Made by a program: the position numbers and the translations under genes
Notes under the pieces: model-generated
What the model saw: the letters and a program-made list of their open reading frames with translations, nothing else
Database searches by the model: none
What the model was told of the DNA's origin: nothing
Assembly: GCF_025144335.1 (NCBI RefSeq)
Contig: NZ_CP083539.1
Location: forward strand, 187,501-251,500
Reading direction: 5' to 3'
Length of the DNA: 64,000 bases
DNA from: Jannaschia sp. W003
GTDB lineage: Bacteria; Pseudomonadota; Alphaproteobacteria; Rhodobacterales; Rhodobacteraceae
In this document: positions 19,617 to 29,464 of the stretch, in pieces
Position numbering within the stretch: the first letter of the stretch is position 1
Layout: each line of letters begins with the position of its first letter

Positions 19617-22600
19617 ACGACGCCAGCCCCCCGCCCCCGGACGACGCGACCCTCGCGCAGATCGCCGCCGCCGACCCTTCCGGCTCGGTCTGGCTCCACG
19701 CCAACGCCGGCTCGGGAAAGACCCGCGTGCTGACCGACCGCGTGGCGTGGCTGCTCCTGGAGGGCACCGCGCCCGAGCGCATCCTGTGCCTGACCTTCAC
19801 CAAGGCCGCCGCCGCCGAGATGCACAACCGCCTCGCCGACCGGCTGGGCACCTGGGCTATGCTGCCCGACGACGCGCTGCGCCGCGCGCTCCTCGACCTC
19901 GGCGTGCCCCGCGGCCGCGTCTCCACCGAGGCGCTGCAGCGCGCGCGCACCCTCTTCGCGCGCGCCATCGAGACGCCGGGCGGGCTGAAGATCCAGACCA
20001 TCCACGCCTTCTGCGCCTCGCTCCTGCGCCGCTTCCCGCTGGAGGCGGGCGTCTCGCCCGGCTTCCGCGAGATGGACGACGTGGCCGCCGCCCGCCTCCT
20101 CGCGGACGTGCTGGAGGACATGGCCGCCGACGCCGACGACGCCGCCGCGGTCGAGGCCCTGAGCCACCGCCTCACCGGGGATGCGGGCGCCTTCACCGGC
20201 GCGCTGGCGGGGATGCGCGACGCGCTGGCCCGGGGCGCGGACCCCGAAGCCCTGCGCCGCGCGCTGGGCGTCGAGGGCGAGAGCCGCGCGCAGCTCTGCG
20301 AGCTGGCCGTCGACGGCGACGCGCTGGACCTCGTGGAGCGCAGCATCGCCGCGGCCCGGGCGGACACCACCATGAGCGCCGCGGACATGGCGGACCGCCT
20401 GACCCAGGCGCTGCTGGCCGATCCCGAACGCCGGTTCGAGCTGTGCGCGAAGTGCTTCCTCACCGACGGGGACGCGCCGCGCAAGAAGCCGTTCACCAAG
20501 AAGGCGCTGGAGGCGTTCGGCGGCGACGAGGCGATGGGCGACGTGGAGGCCTTCTGCGAGACCCTCGCCCGGACCCGCGACGCCCTGCGCGGCCACGACG
20601 CGCTGGACCGGGCGCTGCTGCTCCACGACTTCGCGCCCCGCTTCCTGGCCCGGCTCGAAGCCGAGAAGGCCGCGCGCGGCTGGCTCGACTACGACGACCT
20701 GATCCTGCGCGCCCGCGCGCTCCTGTCCACGCGCGAGACCGCGCAGTGGGTGCTTTACAAGCTCGACGGCGGCATCGACCACGTGCTCGTGGACGAGGCG
20801 CAGGACACCTCCCAGGTGCAGTGGGACGTGGTGGCCGCCCTCGCCGGCGACTTCGGCGCGGGCGAGAGCGCGCGCGGCGTGCGCCGCACGCTCTTCGTGG
20901 TGGGCGACCGCAAGCAGTCGATCTTCGGCTTCCAGGGCGCCGACCCGGCCGCCTTCGACGCCATGCGCACCACCCTGGGACGGGCGCTGGAGGGCGGCAC
21001 GCCGATCGCGGACCGCCAGCTCCTCCACTCGTTCCGCTCCTCGCCCGCGATCCTGCGCTGCGTGGACCGGGTGTTCGCGGCGCCCTCGGGCGCGGGCGCC
21101 CCCACCCGGCACATCGCGTTCCGCGAGGACCATCCGGGCCGCGTCGACCTCTGGCCCCACGTGCCCGAGCCCGAGACGCCCGAGGCGCCCCTTTGGCACG
21201 ACCCCGTGGACCGCCCCGCCCGCGACGCCGCCCACGTGGTGCTGGCCCGCCGGATCGCCGCCGCGATCGACGCGATGATCCGCGACCGCGTGCCGGTGCG
21301 CACCCGGGACGGCGTCCGCCCCGTCGAGGCGCGCGACGTGCTGATCCTGTTCCGCGCCCGCGGCGATCAGTTCTACGCCACCATCGAGGCCTGCAAGGCG
21401 CGCGGCCTCGCCATGGCCGGTGCCGACCGCCTGCGCCTCGCCGAGGACGTGGCGGTGCGCGACCTCCTCGCCCTCTGCCGCTTCGCCGCCACGCCCGAGG
21501 ACGACCTGTCGCTGGCCGAGGTGCTGCGCTCGCCCCTGGGCCGCCTGTCGGAGCGCGACCTCTTCGCGGTGGCGCACGGGCGCGGGCACCGCACGCTGCT
21601 GCGCGCCCTGCGCGACCACGGCGCCTTCGCGCCCGTGGCCGCGATGCTGGACGACGTGCTCGCGCAGGCCGACTTCCTGCGCCCTTACGAGCTGCTCCAG
21701 CGGGTGCTGGTGCGCCATGACGGGCGCCGCCGCCTCGTGGGGCGCCTCGGCGCCGCCTGCGAGGAGGCGATCGACGGCCTGCTGCACCAGGCGCTAGCTT
21801 ACGAGGCGCTCGAGGTGCCCTCGCTGACCGGCTTCCTCAGCTGGATCGAGGAGGCCGCGATTGACCTGAAGCGCGAGGCCACGGGCGGCGCGATCCGGGT
21901 GATGTCGATCCACGGCTCCAAGGGGCTGGAGGCGCCGGTGGTGATCGTGCCCCAGTGCGGGCCGTGGCAGCTCAAGCCACCGCCGCCCCTGCTGCGGAGC
22001 GGGCCGGACGCGCCGACGATGTGGATGCCGAAGAAGAGCGAGTGCAACGAGGCCCTCGGGGCCCTGCACGAGGCGCACCAGGCCCGCATCCTCGAGGAGC
22101 GCGACCGCCTGCTCTACGTGGCACTGACCCGCGCCGAGAGCTGGCTGATCTGCGCCGCCGCGGGCCCCGAGGAGAAGGAGGAGGGCACGAGCTGGGCCGG
22201 TCGCCTGCGCCTGGCGCTCGAGGCCGAGGGCGCCGCGTCCCATCCCTTCGAGGGCGGCGAGGGCCTGCGCCTCGAGTGGGGCGACTGGAGCGCGGCGCCC
22301 GAGGGCGCCACCACCGACGAGGCCCCCGCGCCCGCCGCGCCCGTGCCCCCCTGGGCCGAGGCGCCCGTGCCCGAGCACGCGCCCGCCCGCGCCCTCGCCG
22401 AGCCGTCGGGCCTCGGGGGCGCCAAGACCCTGCCGGGCGAGCACCGCGACGTCATCGACCGCGACGCCGCGATCCGCCACGGCACCCGCGTCCACGCCCT
22501 GCTGGAGCACCTGCCCCCGATCCCCGAGGCGGACCGCGCCGCCGCCGCCCCGGTGCTGGTGGACCGCTTCGCGCCGCTGGAGCGCGGCGACGACGCCGCG

Positions 22601-22975
22601 GCGGCGCTCGGCGAGGCGCTCGCCGTGATCGCCGCCCATCCCGCACTGTTCGGCGCGGGCACCTTCGCGGAGCTGCCCTTCGTGCTGCCTGCCGAGGGCG
22701 CGCGCCCGGGCCTCTCGGGCACCATGGACCGGGTGATCGTGGAGCCGGAGCGCATCCGCGTCGTGGACTACAAGACCAACCGCACGGAGCCGAAGACCCC
22801 CGAGGCGGTGCCCGAAGGCCTGCTCCGTCAGATGGGCGCCTACCGCGCCGCCGCCCGCGCGATCTGGCCGGGGCGCGCGGTGGACTGCGCGATCCTGTGG
22901 ACCGGCTCGGCGCGGCTCATGGCGCTGCCGGCCGACCTCGTGGACGCCGCCTGGGCGCGCGCCGCGTCGGACTGA
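19613..22975 (+). CDS. addA: AddA subunit of the AddAB helicase-nuclease
   Basis: A 1120-residue UvrD-like helicase with a C-terminal nuclease. The Walker A HANAGSGKT lies at 29-37, motif Ia as LTFTKAAAAEM, Walker B as HVLVDEAQDTSQVQW, motif III as VGDRKQSIFGFQGADP, and motifs V-VI as VMSIHGSKGLEAPVV and LLYVALTRAESWL. The nuclease core is GLSGTMDRVIV...RVVDYKTNR. Translation starts at a GTG that shares bases with the addB stop, so the subunits are made together. It ends the train that began with tsaE. Confidence 0.96.
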   Translation: MNDASPPPPDDATLAQIAAADPSGSVWLHANAGSGKTRVLTDRVAWLLLEGTAPERILCLTFTKAAAAEMHNRLADRLGTWAMLPDDALRRALLDLGVPRGRVSTEALQRARTLFARAIETPGGLKIQTIHAFCASLLRRFPLEAGVSPGFREMDDVAAARLLADVLEDMAADADDAAAVEALSHRLTGDAGAFTGALAGMRDALARGADPEALRRALGVEGESRAQLCELAVDGDALDLVERSIAAARADTTMSAADMADRLTQALLADPERRFELCAKCFLTDGDAPRKKPFTKKALEAFGGDEAMGDVEAFCETLARTRDALRGHDALDRALLLHDFAPRFLARLEAEKAARGWLDYDDLILRARALLSTRETAQWVLYKLDGGIDHVLVDEAQDTSQVQWDVVAALAGDFGAGESARGVRRTLFVVGDRKQSIFGFQGADPAAFDAMRTTLGRALEGGTPIADRQLLHSFRSSPAILRCVDRVFAAPSGAGAPTRHIAFREDHPGRVDLWPHVPEPETPEAPLWHDPVDRPARDAAHVVLARRIAAAIDAMIRDRVPVRTRDGVRPVEARDVLILFRARGDQFYATIEACKARGLAMAGADRLRLAEDVAVRDLLALCRFAATPEDDLSLAEVLRSPLGRLSERDLFAVAHGRGHRTLLRALRDHGAFAPVAAMLDDVLAQADFLRPYELLQRVLVRHDGRRRLVGRLGAACEEAIDGLLHQALAYEALEVPSLTGFLSWIEEAAIDLKREATGGAIRVMSIHGSKGLEAPVVIVPQCGPWQLKPPPPLLRSGPDAPTMWMPKKSECNEALGALHEAHQARILEERDRLLYVALTRAESWLICAAAGPEEKEEGTSWAGRLRLALEAEGAASHPFEGGEGLRLEWGDWSAAPEGATTDEAPAPAAPVPPWAEAPVPEHAPARALAEPSGLGGAKTLPGEHRDVIDRDAAIRHGTRVHALLEHLPPIPEADRAAAAPVLVDRFAPLERGDDAAAALGEALAVIAAHPALFGAGTFAELPFVLPAEGARPGLSGTMDRVIVEPERIRVVDYKTNRTEPKTPEAVPEGLLRQMGAYRAAARAIWPGRAVDCAILWTGSARLMALPADLVDAAWARAASD

Positions 22976-23038
22976 CGGCGCGCGCGTTCCGTGCATCGGC
23001 GCACAGGCGGCGCCCGTGCCGGTGCCCGCGTCCCCCGA

Positions 23039-23067
23039 TTGACGGTGCCGCTCCGCACCCATAGCTC
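23039..23067 (+). promoter_or_regulatory. Candidate sigma-70 promoter for trxA
   Basis: TTGACG (23039-23044), a 17-base spacer and TAGCTC (23062-23067), about 52 bases before the trxA ATG. The -35 box is good and the -10 poor. Confidence 0.45.
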
Positions 23068-23118
23068 TCGGGCTTCCCCGGGCGCCTCCGCGCGCCAGCA
23101 GCCAAGGAGGCCACCCCC

Positions 23119-23439
23119 ATGGGCACCGTTCCCGTCACCGACAGCACCTTCGACGCCGAGGTGCGCCAGTCCCCGATCCCCGTCGTCGTCGACTTCTGGG
23201 CCGAGTGGTGCGGCCCCTGCAAGCAGATCGGCCCCGCCCTCGAGGAGCTGGCCGCGGAGTACGACGGCCGCGTGAAGATCGTGAAGGTCAACGTGGACGA
23301 GAACCCCCAGAGCCCCGGCGCCATGGGCGTGCGCGGCATCCCCGCGCTGTTCCTGTTCAAGGACGGCCAGCCCGTGGACCAGAAGATCGGCGCCGCCCCG
23401 AAGGCCGCCCTCAAGAGTTGGATCGACGCCGCCGTCTGA
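23119..23439 (+). CDS. trxA: Thioredoxin
   Basis: A 106-residue thioredoxin with the active site WCGPC at residues 30-34, preceded by VVVDFWAE, and the cis-proline loop in [14 protein letters not shown]. It is the general cytoplasmic dithiol reductant for ribonucleotide reductase, peroxiredoxins and others. An AAGGAGG site lies eight bases before the ATG. It has its own promoter-like sequence and a strong terminator although it follows addA closely. Confidence 0.97.
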   Translation: MGTVPVTDSTFDAEVRQSPIPVVVDFWAEWCGPCKQIGPALEELAAEYDGRVKIVKVNVDENPQSPGAMGVRGIPALFLFKDGQPVDQKIGAAPKAALKSWIDAAV

Positions 23440-23461
23440 GCGCGCGTCTCCGCTCCGATCC

Positions 23462-23502
23462 CGAGGGCCCCGGACGGCGACGTCCGGGGCCCTCGCGCGT
23501 TT
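23462..23502 (+). terminator. Strong terminator after trxA
   Basis: Perfect 15-base arms (23462-23476 and 23481-23495) with a GCGA tetraloop, followed by CGCGTTT. Confidence 0.85.
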
Positions 23503-23511
23503 CGCGGACGC

Positions 23512-23542
23512 GAAAAGGCCCCGCGCATCGCTGCGCGGGGCC
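23512..23542 (-). terminator. Strong terminator after amtB
   Basis: Perfect 11-base arms (23517-23527 and 23532-23542) with a four-base loop, followed on the minus strand by TTTTCG. It stands back to back with the trxA terminator. Confidence 0.85.
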
Positions 23543-23565
23543 GCTCCAGCGGGCTGGAGGGAGGG

Positions 23566-24879
23566 TCAGCCCAGCTGGAATTCCGGGTAGGCCTCCATGC
23601 CCAGCTCCGTGGTGTCGAGGCCGCGCTGCTCGGCGTCCTCGCCCACCCGGATGCCCACCGTGGCGCGCAGAACCAGCCACACCACCAGCGAGACCGCGAA
23701 GGTGAAGGCGCCGATGGCCGCGAAGCCGATGGCCTGGGTCACGAAGTTGGCGTCCGCCGCGTAGACCGGGACCACCATCGTTCCCCAGAAGCCGGCCACG
23801 AGGTGCACCGGGATGGCGCCCACCACGTCGTCGATGCCGATCTTGTCGAGCATCGGCACCACGATCACCACGATCGCGCCGCCCACCGCGCCGATCCACA
23901 GCGCACCGAAGAGCGAGGGCTCCAGCGGCGAGGCGGTGATCGACACGAGGCCGGCCAGCGCGCCGTTCAGCACCATGGTGAGGTCGGGCTTGCGGTACAT
24001 CGCCTGCGTCAGCGTCAGCGCCGCGATGGCCCCGGCCGCGGCCGCCATGTTGGTGTTGGCGAAGATGCGGCTGATGTCGGTCACGTCGCCGATCGTGCCC
24101 ATGGCGAGCTGCGAGCCGCCGTTGAAGCCGAACCAGCCGAGCCACAGGATGAACGTGCCCAGGGTCGCCAGCGCCAGGTTCGAGCCCGGCATCGGCACGA
24201 CGCGGCCGTCCTTGGCGTACTTGCCCAGGCGCGGGCCCAGCACGATCGCGCCCGCCAGCGCCGCGAAGCCGCCCGCCGCATGGACCAGCGTGGAGCCGGC
24301 GAAGTCGTAGAAGCCCAGCTCCGACAGCCAGCCGCCGCCCCACTGCCAGGAGGCCTCGATCGGGTAGATGAACCCGGTCAGCACCACCACGAAGGCGAAG
24401 AACGGCCAGATCTTGATGCGCTCGGCCAGCGTGCCCGAGACGATCGAGGCGGTGGTGGCGCAGAACATCAGCTGGAAGAAGAAGTCCGAACCGGTGGCCG
24501 CGTAGTCGATCGCGCCCGCGCCGCCCACGGGCTCCAGCGCGCCGGGCGCGAAGAAGCTGCCCAGGTAGCCCGCGACGGTCCAGTTGTCGCCCGGGTACAT
24601 CAGGCCGTAGCCCACCAGCCAGTAGAGGATCGCGGCGATCGAGAAGAGGCCGATGTTCTTCAGGAGCTGCGTGGTCACGTTCTTGGACCGCACGAGGCCC
24701 GCCTCGAGCATGGCGAAGCCCGCGGCCATCCAGAACACCAGGAAGCCGGCCATGAGGTAGAGCAGCGTGGTGAAGATGTAGCCCACGTCCTCGAGCGAGG
24801 CGGGCGGCGCGTTCTGCGCGTGGGCGGCGGCGGGGGCCAGGAGGGCGCCCAGGGCCGCCAGGGGGAGAAGTCGCTTCAT
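23566..24879 (-). CDS. amtB: AmtB ammonium transporter
   Basis: A 437-residue ammonium channel with a signal peptide (MKRLLPLAALGALLAPAAAHA) and eleven membrane helices. Family features are AGFAMLEAGLVRSKN, the FQLMFCATTASIVSGTLAERIK helix, DFAGSTLVHAAGG carrying the pore His, GWFGFNGGS, and the second pore His in VHLVAGFWGT. GlnK, encoded 20 bases upstream, blocks the channel when nitrogen is plentiful. An ATG at 24888 in the same frame is also possible; the AAGGA site fits neither perfectly, and 24879 was chosen for the signal peptide. Confidence 0.95.
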   Translation of the reverse strand: MKRLLPLAALGALLAPAAAHAQNAPPASLEDVGYIFTTLLYLMAGFLVFWMAAGFAMLEAGLVRSKNVTTQLLKNIGLFSIAAILYWLVGYGLMYPGDNWTVAGYLGSFFAPGALEPVGGAGAIDYAATGSDFFFQLMFCATTASIVSGTLAERIKIWPFFAFVVVLTGFIYPIEASWQWGGGWLSELGFYDFAGSTLVHAAGGFAALAGAIVLGPRLGKYAKDGRVVPMPGSNLALATLGTFILWLGWFGFNGGSQLAMGTIGDVTDISRIFANTNMAAAAGAIAALTLTQAMYRKPDLTMVLNGALAGLVSITASPLEPSLFGALWIGAVGGAIVVIVVPMLDKIGIDDVVGAIPVHLVAGFWGTMVVPVYAADANFVTQAIGFAAIGAFTFAVSLVVWLVLRATVGIRVGEDAEQRGLDTTELGMEAYPEFQLG

Positions 24880-24899
24880 GGGAGTCATGCGTCCTTGCG

Positions 24900-25238
24900 T
24901 CAGATGGCTTCGAGGTCGAGCTCGCCGGTGCGCACCCGCACGGCCCGGTTCACGTCGAGCACGAAGACCTTGCCGTCGCCGATCCGGCCGGTGCGGGCCG
25001 AGGTCTCGATGGCCTCCACGGCGGCGTCGGCAAGGGTGTCGGGCACCACCAGCTCGAGGCGCAGCTTGGGCACGAAGTTCACCTCGTACTCCGCGCCGCG
25101 GTAGATTTCGGTATGGCCCGACTGCGCGCCGAACCCCTTCACGTCGGAGACCATCATGCCGCGCACGCCGACGGTGGTGAGCGCCTCGCGCACCTCCTCG
25201 AGCTTGAACGGCTTGATCGTCGCGATCACCAGTTTCAC
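24900..25238 (-). CDS. glnK: PII nitrogen regulatory protein GlnK
   Basis: A 112-residue PII signal protein. It reads 2-oxoglutarate and ATP/ADP and, with GlnD-dependent uridylylation, controls AmtB and the Ntr system. The T-loop contains the modification site Tyr51 (YRGAEYEVNFVPK); the B-loop is seen as TGRIGDGKVFV. The start is GTG at 25238 (VKLVIATIKPFKLEEV), with GAGGAGG seven bases upstream. It is the first gene of glnK-amtB. Confidence 0.96.
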   Translation of the reverse strand: MKLVIATIKPFKLEEVREALTTVGVRGMMVSDVKGFGAQSGHTEIYRGAEYEVNFVPKLRLELVVPDTLADAAVEAIETSARTGRIGDGKVFVLDVNRAVRVRTGELDLEAI

Positions 25239-25519
25239 GTCGCTTCCTCCTCGGAGCAGGAGCCCCCCACGTGCCGGGGGCGATGCGTCCACACGCCCCG
25301 CCGCACCGCCGCGTGCAATCGCGGCGACGTCCCCCGCGGGGCGCCGCGCGCCCGATGCCGAAGCGAACCGCGCGGATTCGAGGCAACTGCCCACGATTTG
25401 GGCAGCGGAGGGATGCCGCTTCCGTGCCGCGGTGAGGGGTTTGGTGACGGCGGCGGGTCCACATTCCCGCGCAACGGGCCTATCTGGAGGAAACCCCCGA
25501 AGCGGGACGGGCAGACGAC

Positions 25520-27703
25520 ATGGCGAAGAACACGAGGAAACCCCTGGCAGCGCCGCGGCGCGCCACCGGGCGCAAGGCTCCGGCCAAGCGCGCCGCGAAG
25601 CCGCGCGCCGCGCCTGCGAAGGCGCGGGCGGGCGGCGGCGGCGGCGGGCGCCGGGGGCCCCTCGGCTGGTTGCTGCTGCCCGTGCGGCTGCTCGGTCGCG
25701 TGCTCTGGGCGGCGGCGTGGCGCGGCGCCGCCGTGCTCGCGCTGATCCTCGCCGCCGCGGTGTTCTACAACTACGGCGGCATCCCCTCGATGAGCGAGCT
25801 GGCCGACGGGCGCGCCCGCGGCTCCGTCACGCTCGAGGACCGCGAGGGCGAGACCTTCGCCTGGCGCGGCGACCAGTTCGGCGGCATCGTCACCGCGGAC
25901 GCCGTGTCGCCGCACCTGCGCGACGCGGTGGTCGCCTCCGAGGACAAGCGCTTCTACCGCCACCTCGGCGTCTCCCCACGCGGCATCCTCGGCGCGATCC
26001 GCACCAACCTCGCCGCTGGGCGCAGCGCCTTCTCGGGGGCGGGCGGCTCCACCATCACGCAGCAGGTCGCCAAGCTCCTGTGCCTCGGGCAGGACTGGGA
26101 CCCCACCACCGGCGTCACCGAGGCCGAGTTCGAGGCCGAGTGCCGCCGAGGCACGGTCTGGCGCAAGGTCAAGGAGATTCCTTACGCGCTCGCGCTCGAG
26201 GCCAAGTTCTCGAAGGACGAGATCCTCTCGATCTACCTCAACCGCGCCTATCTCGGCGCCGGCGCCCGCGGCTTCGCGGCCGCCGCGCAGCGCTACTTCG
26301 GCACGCCCGTCTCGCGGCTCGATCCCGCCCAGGCGGCGATGCTCGCGGGGCTGCTGCCCGCGCCCTCCTACTACGCGCCCACGGGCAACCTCGGCCGGGC
26401 GCAGGACCGCGCCGCCACGGTGCTGCGCCTCATGCGCGAGCAGGGCTTCCTCAGCGCCGCCGAGTTCCAGGCCGCCCTCGAGGCCCCCGCCACCCTGTCG
26501 CCGGCCGCGCGCCAGGACACCGGCGGCTACTTCGCCGACTGGGTCGTGCAGTCGGGCCCCGACTTCCTGACCACCGACACCACCGAGGACGTGGTGATCC
26601 GCACCACGCTCGACCAGCGCATCCAGGGCGCCGCCGAGTCCGCGCTCGACGACGTGTTCGGCGAGAAGGTCCGCGAGGGCTCCGAGGCGCAGGCCGCCGT
26701 GGTGGTCATGAGCGCCGACGGCGCCGTGCGCGCGATGGTGGGCGGGCGCAACACCCGCGGCGCGGGCCAGTTCAACCGTGCGGTGCAGGCGGTGCGCCAG
26801 ACCGGCTCGGCCTTCAAGCCCTTCGTCTACGCCGCCGCGCTGGACCTCGGGTGGAGCCACTACTCCGTGATCGAGGACCGCCCCCTGGCCATCCAGATCC
26901 CCGGCTCGGGCACCTACTCGCCCGACAACTACACCAACCGGTTCTACGGCAACGTCACCCTCACGGAGGCGCTGGCGAACTCGCTCAACGCCGCCACGGT
27001 GGCCCTGAGCGAGGAGGTGGGGCGCGACATCGTGCGCAACGTGGCCACCGACTTCGGCATCGACAGCGACCTCGCCGCCGGCCCCGCGCTGGCGCTGGGC
27101 GTCAGCGAGTCGACCCTCCTGGAGATGACCGGCGCCTACGCGGGCATCCTCAACGGCGGCACGTCCGTCACGCCCTACGGCATCGCCGAGGTCACGCTGC
27201 GCGGCGACGCGGCGCCGCTGCTCGACCACGACTCGGGCCTCGGCGAGCGCGTGATCGCCGAGCGCGCCGCGCGCCAGCTCGTCTACATGATGAGCCGCGT
27301 GGTCGAGGAGGGCACGGGCACCCGCGCCCGGCTCGACGGACGCCCCGCCGCCGGCAAGACCGGCACCACCCAGGCCGCGCGCGACGCGTGGTTCATCGGC
27401 TTCACCGGCGACTACGTGGCCGGCGTCTGGATGGGCTACGACGACAACACTCCCCTCACCGGCGTGACCGGGGGCGGCCTGCCCGCCGACATCTGGCGCG
27501 AGGTGATGCTGCGCGTCCACGACGGCGTGGCGGTCTCGCCGCTGCCGATGATCGACCCCGCGCAGGACCGCCCCGCCGCGCCGCCCCAGCCCCAACCCGC
27601 CCCCCTGCCCCAGCAACCCGCCCCGCCGGCGCCCGCCGCCGGCGACTCCCTCGCCGAGCGGGTGTTGCTCGAGGTGCTCGGCGGCATCCTGCGACGCGAA
27701 TGA
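25520..27703 (+). CDS. Class A penicillin-binding protein (PBP1A-like)
   Basis: A 727-residue bifunctional peptidoglycan synthase. A basic Lys/Arg/Ala-rich cytoplasmic tail (1-45) precedes one membrane helix (about 68-83). The glycosyltransferase domain has catalytic Glu141 in ASEDKRFYRHLG, then GGSTITQQVAKLL. The transpeptidase domain has catalytic Ser430 in TGSAFKPF, SLN in ANSLNAATV, and KTGTTQAARDAWFIGFTGD. A Pro/Gln-rich tail closes the protein. It is complete by motif and normal in length. It starts a plus-strand run divergent from glnK. Confidence 0.93.
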   Translation: MAKNTRKPLAAPRRATGRKAPAKRAAKPRAAPAKARAGGGGGGRRGPLGWLLLPVRLLGRVLWAAAWRGAAVLALILAAAVFYNYGGIPSMSELADGRARGSVTLEDREGETFAWRGDQFGGIVTADAVSPHLRDAVVASEDKRFYRHLGVSPRGILGAIRTNLAAGRSAFSGAGGSTITQQVAKLLCLGQDWDPTTGVTEAEFEAECRRGTVWRKVKEIPYALALEAKFSKDEILSIYLNRAYLGAGARGFAAAAQRYFGTPVSRLDPAQAAMLAGLLPAPSYYAPTGNLGRAQDRAATVLRLMREQGFLSAAEFQAALEAPATLSPAARQDTGGYFADWVVQSGPDFLTTDTTEDVVIRTTLDQRIQGAAESALDDVFGEKVREGSEAQAAVVVMSADGAVRAMVGGRNTRGAGQFNRAVQAVRQTGSAFKPFVYAAALDLGWSHYSVIEDRPLAIQIPGSGTYSPDNYTNRFYGNVTLTEALANSLNAATVALSEEVGRDIVRNVATDFGIDSDLAAGPALALGVSESTLLEMTGAYAGILNGGTSVTPYGIAEVTLRGDAAPLLDHDSGLGERVIAERAARQLVYMMSRVVEEGTGTRARLDGRPAAGKTGTTQAARDAWFIGFTGDYVAGVWMGYDDNTPLTGVTGGGLPADIWREVMLRVHDGVAVSPLPMIDPAQDRPAAPPQPQPAPLPQQPAPPAPAAGDSLAERVLLEVLGGILRRE

Positions 27704-27718
27704 CCGGAGCCTGACGCC

Positions 27719-29464
27719 ATGCCCCCCAGCCGCACCCAACCGAACGACGGCGCCCGCGAGATGACGCAGATCCGCAGGCGCAGCACGGGACTCCTCGCCG
27801 CCGCCTTCGCGTTCTCGGTGGCGGTCAACGTCCTGATGCTGACCGGGCCGATCTACATGCTCCAGGTCTACGACCGGGTGCTCGGCTCGCGCTCCGAGGA
27901 GACGCTGATCGCGCTCACGGTGCTGATCACCTTCCTGTTCCTGATGATGGGCGTGCTCGACTACCTGCGCGGCCGGGTCATGGCCCGGGTGGGGGCGCGC
28001 TTCCAGGACGGGCTCGACGCGCGGGTCTTCCAGGCCCACCTGCGCCGCTCCGCCGGCACGCCGGGCGGCGGCGGCGCCTCGCGCACGCCCCTGCGCGACG
28101 TGGAGGCGGTGCAGCGCCTGCTGTCGTCGCCGGTGTTCCTCGCCCTGTTCGACCTGCCGTTCACGCCGTTCTTCCTCGCCGCGATCTTCATCTTCCACCC
28201 GTTGCTCGGCGCGCTGGCCTGCGGCGGCGGACTGGTGCTGGTGGGGGTCGCGCTGCTGAACCAGTGGCTCACCTCCGGCCCCGCGGCGCAGGCCAACGCC
28301 GCCACCGCCCGCGCCGAGATGACCGCCCAGCAGCTCGCCTCGGACGCCGAGCTGGTGCAGTCGCTGGGCATGCGCGGCGCCGCGTTCAACCGCTGGAAGG
28401 GCGCGCGCGCCACGTCGCTCGACGAGGGCGTGATGCACTCCGACCGCTCGGGGCTGTTCACCACCGCCACCAAGACCCTGCGCCTGTTCCTGCAGTCCCT
28501 CATGCTCGGCCTCGGGGCCTGGCTGGTCCTGCAGGACCAGCTCACCGCGGGCGCCATGATCGCCGGCTCGATCCTCCTGGGGCGCGCCCTCGCCCCCGTG
28601 GAGATGCTGATCGGCCAGTGGCAGCTGGTGATGACCGCGATCCGCGGTCGCCGCGCCGTGCGCGAGCTGCTCAGCGAGGTGCCCCCCGAGACGCCGCGCC
28701 ACCCCCTGCCCCGCCCCCAGGCCCTCCTGGTGGCCGAGAACGTCACCGTGTTCCCGCCGGGAGCCCAGCAGGCCAGCCTGCGCGGCGTGAGCTTCGCGCT
28801 CCGGCCCGGCGAGGCCATGGGCGTGATCGGCCCCTCGGGCGCCGGCAAGTCCACGCTCGCGCGTGCCCTCACCGGGGCCTGGCCCGCGGCGGGCGGCAAG
28901 ATCCGCCTCGATGCCGCCACCCTCGACCAGTACGACCCTGACGTGCTCGGCGGCTACGTGGGCTACCTGCCCCAGACCGTGACCCTGTTCGACGGAACCA
29001 TCGCCGAGAACATCGCCCGCCTCGCCCCCGACCCGGACCCCGCCCGCGTGGTGACCGCCGCCAAGCTAGCCGACGCCCACGAGATGATCCTCGCCCAGCC
29101 CAAGGGCTACGACACCCCGGTCTCGGCCGTGGGCGGGCGCCTCTCGGGCGGGCAGATCCAGCGCGTCGGGCTCGCGCGCGCGCTCTACGGCGATCCTGTG
29201 CTCCTGGTGCTCGACGAGCCCAACTCCAACCTCGACAACGAGGGCACGGCCGCCCTCAACCGCGCCATCGCCGCCCACAAGGGCCGCGGCGGCGGGGTGA
29301 TCATCATCGCCCACCGCCCCGCGGCGATCCAGGAATGCGAGATGCTGCTGATGCTCAAGTCCGGAATGTCCGTCGCCTTCGGCCCCCGCGAGGAGGTGCT
29401 GCGCCGCACCGTCGCCAACCACGAGCAGATCGCCCGGTCGCCCGCCGGCGGAGGCGTGTCGTGA
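27719..29464 (+). CDS. Type I secretion ABC permease/ATPase (PrtD-like)
   Basis: A 581-residue exporter half-transporter. Membrane helices fill about residues 20-300. The nucleotide-binding domain has Walker [10 protein letters not shown], signature LSGGQIQR, and Walker [13 protein letters not shown]; the N-terminal peptidase or CLD domain of HlyB types is absent, as in PrtD. Such exporters move RTX-type proteins in one step with a HlyD partner (next gene, GTGA overlap) and an outer-membrane channel, which is not here. No RTX substrate gene is seen nearby. Confidence 0.9.
   Translation: MPPSRTQPNDGAREMTQIRRRSTGLLAAAFAFSVAVNVLMLTGPIYMLQVYDRVLGSRSEETLIALTVLITFLFLMMGVLDYLRGRVMARVGARFQDGLDARVFQAHLRRSAGTPGGGGASRTPLRDVEAVQRLLSSPVFLALFDLPFTPFFLAAIFIFHPLLGALACGGGLVLVGVALLNQWLTSGPAAQANAATARAEMTAQQLASDAELVQSLGMRGAAFNRWKGARATSLDEGVMHSDRSGLFTTATKTLRLFLQSLMLGLGAWLVLQDQLTAGAMIAGSILLGRALAPVEMLIGQWQLVMTAIRGRRAVRELLSEVPPETPRHPLPRPQALLVAENVTVFPPGAQQASLRGVSFALRPGEAMGVIGPSGAGKSTLARALTGAWPAAGGKIRLDAATLDQYDPDVLGGYVGYLPQTVTLFDGTIAENIARLAPDPDPARVVTAAKLADAHEMILAQPKGYDTPVSAVGGRLSGGQIQRVGLARALYGDPVLLVLDEPNSNLDNEGTAALNRAIAAHKGRGGGVIIIAHRPAAIQECEMLLMLKSGMSVAFGPREEVLRRTVANHEQIARSPAGGGVS

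Noticed and set aside
25413..25429. Sigma-54-like CGGCACG-N4-CGGCA on the minus strand upstream of glnK-amtB
   Set aside because: GG-N10-GC spacing is met, but the -12 box matches only three of five bases in a region rich in such GC patterns, and it lies far (about 175 bases) from the glnK start.
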